A stretch of 64,000 nucleotides of DNA from Meloidogyne chitwoodi (taxonomy: Eukaryota > Nematoda > Chromadorea > Rhabditida > Meloidogynidae): assembly GCA_015183035.1 (NCBI GenBank), contig JACZZP010000002.1:1922001-1986000 (forward strand), given 5' to 3'. Below, one piece after another: positions 53,601 to 64,000 of the stretch (position 1 is the stretch's first letter; each line of letters starts with the position of its first letter). The notes under the pieces are model-generated. The model worked only from the letters and a program-made list of their open reading frames with translations, had not been told where the DNA came from and did no database searches. The position numbers and the translations under genes were made by a program.

Positions 53601-55000
53601 AGTAGAATGGAAGGACAGATTGGATTTACTTCAAAATTGGCGGAAATTAGCTTATGATTATTCTCACTTAAATATAACTGTTTATGAAGATTTTAGGTAA
53701 ATATTTTAATTTTTATAAAATTGTTATCTCTCAAGAGGGTTCGAACCCATGACACTGGCCTATAGAACTTAAAGCACTACCGCCTAGCCAAACATCTCTT
53801 ATAGAAGAGAAAAAATATTTTTAATTAAAAAAGACCTTTTTCTGATTAGATTTCTTTTTCTCCAACTCGAATAATTTAATTAATTTAAGTATGTATGCAG
53901 ATCAATTGTTAAGCATTCCTCCAGTAACTATTCAAACAGGTTATTTACAATTTATTTTAATAATATTTTTATAATTTTTAATAAAGTTGGCTTTGCTTTG
54001 CTCTGCATGACTATTGTACTTATTTTATTTACACCTTCATTTAGCACAATATTGCCTGGAACCGCTGCTGTTTTATCAATAAATATTGGTGTTTTTGGTC
54101 TTCTATTTTATTGGAGTATTGATTTGGATCCTATTTCAATGACAACTACGTAAGTAAATTTTATAAATTTTAAAATATTTTTTTCAGTCTGATGGCAATT
54201 GGACTCTCAGTGGATTTTGTAGCACATATTAGCTTTCATTATTATAAAGGAGAAATTGAAGACTGTCGGGAACGTTTGGCACATGCATTACGTTCAATTG
54301 CTTGGCCAATGCTTCAAGCAGCACTGTCTACAGTACTTAGTTTACTTGTTTTAGTACTTATACATGCTTATATGGTACAGGTAATTCAACTAATTTCTTA
54401 AAATTGATTTTAAAATTTAAATTTTCCTTCTTTTTCAGGTTTTTGTTAAAGTAATTGTTCTTGTAATATCACTTGGGTTATTCCACGGACTTGTTGTTCT
54501 TCCAATAATTTATGCTGCAATTCCTTTTAATAAGTCTAAAAAGGCCAGAAGTCCAAAGACAACCTTTTCATATTTTTGTACAGAAACAAAAGATAATAAT
54601 GAAAGGAAAACAATATCAACAAACACTAGTAGAACAGGTATTTTTCTTTAAATAAATCTTTTAAATTTATTTTTATATTTATCAAAAGAAAGTATAAAAT
54701 CAACAATTTATTTACCAAACGGAGAAAAACAAAACAAAATTTATTTTAAAGATGCTTTAAAAAAGATTGGTTGTGGCCAAACAGAACTTTCAACATCTCA
54801 AAACAAAATTCAGCCAATTAAAATTGCTGTAAATTTTTTTTGAAAATAATTTATTAATTACTATATTTTTAAAAAAGGTTGGATTTTCACCTGAAAATCT
54901 GAGGAAAACGTACAACAATTCGAAAGATGAAGGAACTGGAGGAGAGATTCCACAAAAGGAGGGAAAAAATGAGGAGAGAATAGATACTAATACTAGATAA
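50644..55000 (+). CDS. Patched-related (PTR) membrane protein with sterol-sensing domain
   Basis: About twenty exons from [20 protein letters not shown] to [10 protein letters not shown] and TAA at 54,998-55,000. Features in order: TM1 near the N-terminus, a first large extracellular loop ([40 protein letters not shown]), TM2-6 forming a sterol-sensing domain ([59 protein letters not shown]), TM7, a second loop, and TM8-12 with [20 protein letters not shown]. The paired GxxxD-type motifs (IGVDD and IGLSVD) mark RND-type transporters. Nematode PTR proteins are needed in moulting, cuticle and apical membrane traffic, and DAF-6 is one member; which paralogue this is cannot be decided. The cytoplasmic tail is poorly conserved. 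Confidence 0.9.
53727..53802 (-). other. tRNA-derived pseudogene or SINE-like head in an intron
   Basis: On the minus strand an A-box-like TGGCTAGGCGGT (53,790-53,779) and a B-box-like GGGTTCGAACCC (53,748-53,737) are spaced as in a tRNA. The acceptor strands do not pair (AGAGATG against TGAGAGA) and the T stem has a mismatch, so this is not an intact tRNA. It lies inside an intron of the patched-related gene, antisense. Confidence 0.5.
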
Positions 55001-56036
55001 TTGTTAAGTATTTTGTGTATTTTTTAAAATTTATTTCCCCAATCCATGTTTAGAGGAGGAGACCCGACTTTCAAAAATTTTCTTTAATTTTTCATTATTG
55101 TATTTATATGTTGTGCCATTCTTAATAAATTATTAATTTAAATTATCCAAACAATGAAAAAAGTTTATATCAATTAACATTGCGAAAATATCACAACTTG
55201 TCTTAATACAATATTAAAGAGAAAATATATTTTTATTGTAGCAGAAACTAGCATTTTTCAAATGAAAAATCTTTCTAAAATTATCCAATAAATTTAAAAT
55301 TTCAGGATTTTGACATAAAGATCATTTTCTATAAATTAATTTGGAAAATTAAAAATAAATGAAATCATTTCCGAAAATGTTTGAGCTAGAATCAAGTTAG
55401 ATCTTATCAAACTGAATTTTACGATAAAGTTAAAATAAGGTAATTTAATTCATAAAATTTTCTACAATTTTTTCTCTTAATGTAAAATTATTATTTTTTG
55501 ATAATGTAAGGTACTTAGAGGATATTTAGTTCCAAACCCTGAAATTTTTTAATTAATTAGAAACAGTGTTGATGATTGCCGCTAGTTTAAGCTACAATAT
55601 TGGATTATAAAGTATAGTTATTGTCAAAATCTGAAATAAAAGGAAATTTTTTAAAAAATTCAGAAAAAAAATTTTGATTTTAAGGGAGGGAAGATAGGAC
55701 AAGATTTTAAAATTAATTTTCTTCCTCAGAATCATTCTTAAATTTTTGGTATAAATAAATCCAATAAAAATGAAGCATTTTTAGCATTTAATAGCGTTCC
55801 TTCAAGGAAAAAAATATTTTAAAGATTTAAATAAATAAAATATTTAAATCATAACAAGAAAATCTGTTTTTGAACTAGGCAAAATCTATTTTGAAATCAA
55901 AATTATTAAACAGCAAAAAACATATTTTCAAGTTATGATCCAATTAAAAAAAAGAACAGGAAAGAGAAAAGGAAAATTAAAAAAATAAAAGGAAAAAAAG
56001 AAAAAAGTCGAAATTAAACAAGAAAAAACCTGCCTT
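55001..56036. other. Convergent 3' regions of the patched-related and ArfGAP genes
   Basis: No gene. A/T-rich with purine-rich stretches around 55,950-56,010. Both neighbouring genes transcribe toward this kilobase. Confidence 0.55.
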
Positions 56037-58480
<2,444 letters not shown>

Positions 58481-58872
58481 TTTTAATTTTTTTTCAAAGT
58501 TGAACAAAATATCTTTAAAAATAAATAGTACAATTATCATAAAAATAAAAAAAAATAAACCAATTATTTTAAATTAATTAATTGAATATAAAATAACTAA
58601 ATCAATGAGTTGGAAGTTTTACATTATTACTAATTCTCACAAAAAGACGTATCATATAAACTGTCGCGCCAGGTGCAAAAGGTGTCAAATAATTTTCAAA
58701 ATGTCAATTTAAAAATATCAAAGTTTCAAAATGGAAACATTCTAAATATAATATTATCAAATACATAAGCAACAAAAATATTTATTGTTAGATTGTTTTA
58801 AGAAGAAACAAATACTACTTTGACTTTAAAATTGTTAATAACTTTAAATTATTTTTTATTTAAATTTAAGTT
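58481..58872. promoter_or_regulatory. Shared upstream region of divergent ArfGAP and NOP53 genes
   Basis: Only 392 bases separate the two start codons, which face away from each other, so the region must hold both promoters. It includes a relatively GC-rich patch CTGTCGCGCCAGGTGCAAAA (58,660-58,679) in otherwise A/T-rich DNA. No known factor site is asserted. Confidence 0.5.
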
Positions 58873-60209
58873 ATGGAAAAACAAAAAAATACTCGTTTGT
58901 ATGACCTCTGGGAATTTGAGCACAGCAATTCATCAGAAAAGAAAAGTAAAGCAACTCGTTATATACCAAGTATTCTTCCACCTGTTAAACTTCCAGATGA
59001 AGGAATTTCTTATAATCCTCCATTGGGGAGTTATTTGGTATTTTTTATAATTTTAATATAAATTTTATTTTTAAAGGAATTTGTTGACAAAGTTGTAAAA
59101 CAAGAGAGACGAATTTCTGCTGATGAAGAACGTATTGAAAAGAAAATTAGACAAGACAATGAATTTGCTAGTTTTGGGGTATTTGAATATTTTTTTATTT
59201 TTTAATTAAATTATTTTTTAGGGTTTAAAGGAAGACTTGAAGTTTACTATTGAAGGTCCTTTGTCTATTGGAGAGTACAAAATTGAAAAGCAGGAGCCTG
59301 TAGAGAATCAAGGTATTTTATTTATATTTATTAAAAAATTTTGGGATAATTTTATGATTTTTTGAACCTAAATTGAAAAATTAATTTTGAGCATTCCCTA
59401 TTTGTTCGACTATTTATGAAATTATTTTATAACATTGCTACTTAAAGAAAAAATTTTTCACATTCTAAGGACTTAAACTTAATTTTAAATTTTTTTATAG
59501 AAGTTAAAGTCGAAGAAAAAAACAATGAAAAAGTGCGATCACGATTACGAAATAAGAAGAAAAAGAATATAAAGAAGAACGAAAATACTTCAAAAGTCAT
59601 TGACAGTCAGAAAAAAATTCAAAAAAATCAACTACACAGGTTTTTTTTTGAAAAATTATAGTTTTTTAAAATTATTATTTTTAGTTTAAAATCATTAACT
59701 AAAAATGTAAATATTGAATGTGCAAAACGTTTAAACGAAGAAAAATTAAAAAGAGTTAAATGGGCAATTAAAAATATGACAACTAGGAAGAAACTCGGAA
59801 GAGGAAAGTTTGAGCCTCACGAAGAGCCTGTACTTACTCCTAGACAATTGCCAGGTTCTCTGAGATGTTTAACGACTGATGGTTCTTCATTAATTCAAGG
59901 TTAACATTTAAATAAGTTAAAATTGGTTAATTATCTTGGGTTTCTAATTTTTATTAGTTTTCTTGATAAAAATGGTTGGAGACGGAGACTAAGGTCTAAT
60001 TGTAAGCTATTGGGCCTTTAATCATGATTTTTAAAAATTATTTTCCATTAAAATAATATTTTTTAGAAAGAGTCAAAAGTCTTCAACAAAGAAATATTCT
60101 TCCAATTGGTGGTGCAAACAAGACAACAACTCTTAAGAATAGACTCAGAATTAAATTTGTTGAAAAACGTTCTGTTAAATCTGTTACTGTTGATTCTAAA
60201 ATTGTTTGA
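58873..60209 (+). CDS. NOP53/GLTSCR2 ribosome-biogenesis protein
   Basis: Exon 1 (58,873-59,037) encodes MEKQKNTRLYDLWEFEHSNS and YIPSILPPVKLPDEGISYNP, matching the Nop53 signature of a conserved LWE/LWD motif followed by a Pro-rich segment and SYNP. The basic central region has EEKNNEKVRSRLRNKKKKN. The C-terminal part reads PRQLPGSLRCLTTDGSSLIQ, ERVKSLQQRNILPIGG and RLRIKFVEKRSVKSV, typical of the family end. NOP53 acts in late 60S maturation and exosome recruitment in the nucleolus. At about 255 residues it is shorter than the human protein (about 480), as in other small eukaryotic versions. TGA is at 60,207-60,209. Confidence 0.88.
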
Positions 60210-60776
60210 TTTTTGTTTATCTTTTTTTCTAGACAAAATTTATAAATTTAAAATGTTGAATTAATTTATTTTCAGACTATAGAGAATGTTTTAAAATTAT
60301 TAAAAAATACAATTAAATTACTCATTCCTTCAGTCTAAAAGAAAAGAGTATATTAATGCTTAAAAAGCTTTTGAAAAGAGTATAGGAATACTTCCTGCAT
60401 GTTTAATTGGTTTAAGTTTTGTATATACATTTTGCGAATGTCGAATTATCTTAATTTAGTACCAAGCATATTAACTTTTTCCATTAGTTTTACACCTTTT
60501 TGTAAATTTTCGGCTGAAAAATAATTAAAAATAAATGTGAAATTTAATTTTTAGTGAAGAAAATGAAAGATTATTGTCCTGTTGATTGTTCTAATTTTTA
60601 TAAATACATTTTTGATGTTTTCAAAAATTTAATGTTTATATTTTGATTTGATTTTGATCTATAGGATAATCAATATAAAGAAGTGACAAAGAAAGAAGAT
60701 TAAATTATTAAATATATTTTTTAATGATTCACTTTAACATTTTGTTTAAATATTTTTGTCATCATTTATAAAAAAA
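60210..60776. other. Short intergenic region downstream of NOP53
   Basis: Contains a possible alternative last exon of NOP53 after TTTTCAG at about 60,275 (TIENVLKLLKNTIKLLIPSV and stop), in phase with an alternative donor at 60,204. Otherwise nothing. Confidence 0.4.
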
Positions 60777-61840
60777 ATGAAATTCTTAAAAAATTCACTT
60801 TTCTTTAAATTAAAAAAAATGTATTTTAATTTTCTTTTTCTAAATTTTTTAATCTTTCTTCTTTTAATTATTATTATTTATCCTTCTGTATCTGAAAAAG
60901 TTAAGATAAATTTTAATATAGAATTTAAATGTGGTAATCGTCACGCAGAAGGGCGTTTAATAGTTCGTGTGAGAAAAGGGGAGATTTCAAAAATATTCGG
61001 TCTTGATGTGTCTTCAGTCTTAGTAAAAGTAGGGAATAAAGAAATAAAATTCTTATAAATTAATTTTATTTTTAGTATAGGACATTAATTGATGTAATTA
61101 TTAAAAATGGCAGTTTTAAAGAAACTATTTTTATTGATAATTTTTATCAAATTCATTCTTTTGAAGTATTTTTTAGAACAAATTGTTATGCAGAAAGTCA
61201 TTTAGATGAAGTAAGGATTTTATAATAATTATTAAAAATCGAAAAAAAATAAAAATACAAAAAATTTTTAATTTAATTTTTTAATTTATATTTAATAAAA
61301 CATGAAAATCTTAAAAATTAATTTAATCAATTTCTAGTAATATTAATAAATTAATTTACTTTAAAATTCAATTTTTTTACAAAATTTTTAGTGTTGTGTT
61401 AATGATTTTAAATTCGTGGGATGTTTTACATTGTTTGGAGGCAGGAAAATTTGTGACGAAATAGAAGGAGAAAATGGTTGTAATGAAGAAAATTCTTGGA
61501 TATCATCAGATTATTTTGACGGTACTCGGAATTTTGATTTTGCTATGTTTGATCCATTGAATAAGCAAAAAAGTATTAATTTATTGGATTTATTATTAAA
61601 TAAAAATAAATATAAAAAATGGATCTCTATGAAGAAATGCAATGATTCATTTGAATCAAACGATCGGTGTTTTAATAAAAACAAACAAATGCCTTATTAT
61701 TCATGTGACGGGAAAATATTAAAGGTAAATTTAAAAAATATTTCTAAAATAAAAATATTATTATTTTTTAGTTTTTATGCACAAATGATCCTTTTCATAA
61801 AATGGATTGTAACCATCCAAAATATGGATTATTAAATTAG
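60777..61840 (+). CDS. Small secreted cysteine-containing protein, unknown
   Basis: Four exons (first from ATG at 60,777; second from about 61,076; third from 61,393; last to TAG at 61,838-61,840). A strongly hydrophobic segment (FLFLNFLIFLLLIIIIYPSV) near the N-terminus suggests a signal peptide or anchor. The mature part has CGNRHAEGRLIVRVRKGEI, DVIIKNGSFKETIFIDNFYQ, FRTNCYAESHLDE, CCVNDFKFVGCFTLFGGRKI and a terminal LCTNDPFHKMDCNHPKYG, with about 13 cysteines. The first half (extracellular beta-strand-like, Arg-rich VRVRKGEI) faintly recalls transthyretin-like proteins, but the second half does not, so I do not name a family. Alternative start at MYFNF (60,819) gives a better-sized signal peptide. 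A secreted effector role in a parasite is possible but only inferred. Confidence 0.7.
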
Positions 61841-62352
61841 TTCATAAAGAATTAATAATTTAACAACTAAAAATATTTATCAATAAAATACTCTTCCGTC
61901 ATCGTTCATTCCTTTTCTTTAATTCAAGTTATTTTTGTTTTTCTCATTTTACCGTACTCTGTTTTCTCTTGAGTTCGCCTATATCCGAGAAAAGTCCAGT
62001 TCAGTGCAGAATGTTTGAGTGCAATAAAACCTAAATATTAGTCTTTCTTTTTAGAATCTTTTGGAGTTGTAAACAATTTATTTAAAAGAATTTTATTAAA
62101 TAGAAGCCCTTAAAAGTAATGGTTGAATATTAGATATAATTAGCCTTCCCTTAAATTATTTAAATCACAAAGATTTAATTTAGTATTTCTAATATTATTT
62201 AGAATAATTCGACTGTACTGGACATTAAATAAAAAATTTTATTTAAGAGGAGTAGGGTGGACTAGGATTTTATACAAAAAAAATATTTTAAAAAATGGCT
62301 GTTTTAGTGCAGAGAGTGTAAATTTATCAATTAAAAAAAATAATTAAAAAAT
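61841..62352. other. Convergent intergenic region
   Basis: Lies between two convergently transcribed secreted-protein genes. A short inverted match (GTCCAGTTCAGT at 61,994 and ACTGTACTGGAC at 62,212) could be a worn MITE. No gene. Confidence 0.5.
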
Positions 62353-63911
62353 TTAAATAGTTTTATTTGTATTATTTAATTTTTTAATTCTTTTAGTAAT
62401 TCTTTTGGGAATAGAAGCAGTAGAAGTTTTAATTTCCTCGCATTCAGCAAAACAACGTTTAAGCGTAAAATCAAAATTTACTTTAACTCCAGTAGAACGT
62501 AGTAAATAATTTAACCCTTCATTTATATCATCATCATCATTAATTACTTCATCAGAATTATCAGGATCTATTTGTTTAAGCTAAAATTTTTTGAATAAAT
62601 GTGATAGGTAATATTTAAAATAAAAAAAGCTATAAGTTTAAAAATAATTTTATAAAATAAATTAAAAAAAACACCTTAACATAACACCATGGGCCATATT
62701 TCCATTCATTTGTGGTAGGAAGTAGATTATGAATATATGCTGCATAATTTAAAGAACTATTATACTGATAAAGGTCAAGACGAATAAAACGACAATAATT
62801 ATGGCTCATATATTCATCTGGATAAAAACTGAAAAAATTTATAATATTTTTAAATTTTAATCCATAAAATATCTACTAAATTCAAAAGATAATTTAAATT
62901 AAAAAATATCATTATCAATCAAATCAAGTTTTTCCTCAAAAAGGTGTTCTGAATATTCCTCTCTGAGCCAAAATAATCTGAGAATTTTCTCTCCGGAATT
63001 TCCTCACTTAGCGGAAAATTCCTCCCCAAATTAATTATTTAAATAATTTTAAATAATTTAAAAAGTTGTATTGTTGTGTTGGAATAATTTAATTAAAATG
63101 ATAACTTTTTTGAGGAATTCTCAGAGAGGAATTTCCGTAGAGAAATTTTCTTGGACTCTTAAAAGTATTTAGACAAGAAATATTTTTTTAAGGTAAATTT
63201 ACTTTGAAAGTAAAATAAAACTAGGATTTATAAAAATTTAAAGGGAAAAACATTCTTAAGAGGTTTATCTAGAGATAAGACAAAAACTTCAAAAATGCCT
63301 TAAAAAGAAACTAAATATTACAAAATTTTCATTCTTTATTTTTAAAAATAAATTTGTAAAAAATAATTTTTACTAATTGTTCATATTCTGAAAAACATGT
63401 AACATTTGGTTAGTAACATCTATCCATTTTAAACAAGGTCTGTTGTCAATACTATAATTTCTAGTTCCAAAATACTGCCAATTAGCAATATCACCATCAC
63501 GCCAACATTCCTTTCCATTGCGGTTTTTAGTTTGGAGAACTTTTTAATATTTTCGGGTCAGGGGACAGTTCACTGTCAGATATTAATAGTTTATGTTAAT
63601 TCCATTACGACAGAAAACTTATATTTTGTATTTGGACTAAAATGTCTTCCTGGTCTGGGACAGAGCTTGGGGAGCTTTCAAAAAGATTGTTTTGAATTAA
63701 ACAAAGTATAAACTGTTTAAATTACAAAATATTGTCGATGTATTGTCTGACAATGAAACATCCGAATACATGTTTTTTTAATTAATTTAAATAATTTAAA
63801 AAAATAAATACCCTCAAATCGGCTCAAATCGAAACCTTCATAAATTCGACTATTACAGAAATAAAATAAAAATAATAATATTAAATAATAATATAACATA
63901 ATTATTTTCAT
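62353..63911 (-). CDS. Secreted single-kringle-like protein
   Basis: Exon 1 (63,911 to about 63,812) encodes a signal peptide (MKIIMLYYYLILLFLFYFCN) and RIYEGFDLSRFE. Exon 2 (about 63,543-63,400) reads LQTKNRNGKECWRDGDIANW and IDNRPCLKWIDV. Later exons read FYPDEYMSHNYCRFIRLDLY and EWKYGPWCYVK, and the last exon has KRCFAECEE and ends NNTNKTI with TAA at 62,353-62,355. Six cysteines in the order ECW, PCLKW, NYCRF, PWCY, RC, AEC match the kringle pattern (C1-C6), including the GPWCY signature, but with long insertions before C4 and C5. Kringles are disulfide-bonded binding modules. The donor of exon 2 is my inference (in-phase AT|GTTACA). An eroded inverted repeat lies in the intron at about 62,940-63,170. 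Confidence 0.72.
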
Positions 63912-64000
63912 ACAGAAAAAACTAAAAAATTTATTATTTAAAAATTATATTTTTAAAAAATTTATTTTTCTCATTATAAATATGACTAATATAAAATAAT
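63912..64000. other. Upstream flank of the kringle gene
   Basis: A/T-rich DNA to the window edge, with no feature. Confidence 0.4.

Noticed and set aside
61994..62223. 12-bp inverted match GTCCAGTTCAGT / ACTGTACTGGAC as a MITE
   Set aside because: Too short, imperfect and without flanking duplication; mentioned only as a possibility.

Overview
This window reads as nuclear DNA of a nematode. The base composition is extremely AT-rich, introns are mostly short (about 40-100 bases, GT...TTTNAG), and several families are nematode-specific or strongly nematode-like: UNC-87-type CLIK repeats, a WAP plus sushi-repeat LEV-9-like protein, a class-e serpentine receptor, a patched-related protein and a divergent F-box protein. 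The combination of AT-richness, dispersed foldback repeats and a GC-rich palindromic tandem repeat suggests a root-knot nematode (Meloidogyne or a close relative). That genus call is inference.

Layout. 19-1036: 3' end of a mig-15 (Misshapen/TNIK kinase) orthologue. 1.3-11.6 kb: a repeat-rich block holding decayed gene copies (an unidentified gene, a broken NFI transcription-factor gene, a frameshifted mitochondrial acyl carrier protein piece) between MITEs, foldback elements, a 98-bp tandem repeat and a 25-bp minisatellite. 11.6-20.9 kb: mostly empty AT-rich DNA with a possible small gene and a serpentine-receptor gene on the minus strand. 20.9-28.3 kb: sup-26/RBMS and vps-53, both minus. 28.4-33.5 kb: a second, independently decayed copy of the 1.3-11.2 kb block in nearly the same order. 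34.8-41.1 kb: the LEV-9-like gene (plus). 41.2-43.9 kb: a small unknown gene and an F-box gene (minus). 45.9-48.8 kb: unc-87 (plus). 50.6-55.0 kb: a patched-related gene (plus). 56.0-58.5 kb: ArfGAP2/3 (minus), divergent from NOP53 (58.9-60.2 kb, plus) across about 390 bases. 60.8-61.8 kb: a small secreted cysteine-containing protein (plus). 62.4-63.9 kb: a secreted single-kringle protein (minus).

The genes are independent eukaryotic loci and form no pathway or operon. They cover muscle and neuromuscular function (unc-87, LEV-9-like), membrane traffic (vps-53 of GARP, ArfGAP), ribosome assembly (NOP53), RNA binding (sup-26), membrane transport or lipid handling (patched-related), chemosensation (SRE receptor) and secretion (two small secreted proteins). 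The most unusual content is the pair of composite repeat blocks. They share nested giant inverted repeats, a conserved 20-21-codon mini-ORF at one terminus, the same minisatellite and the same captured gene debris, and they let one transposon insertion be dated against its empty site.
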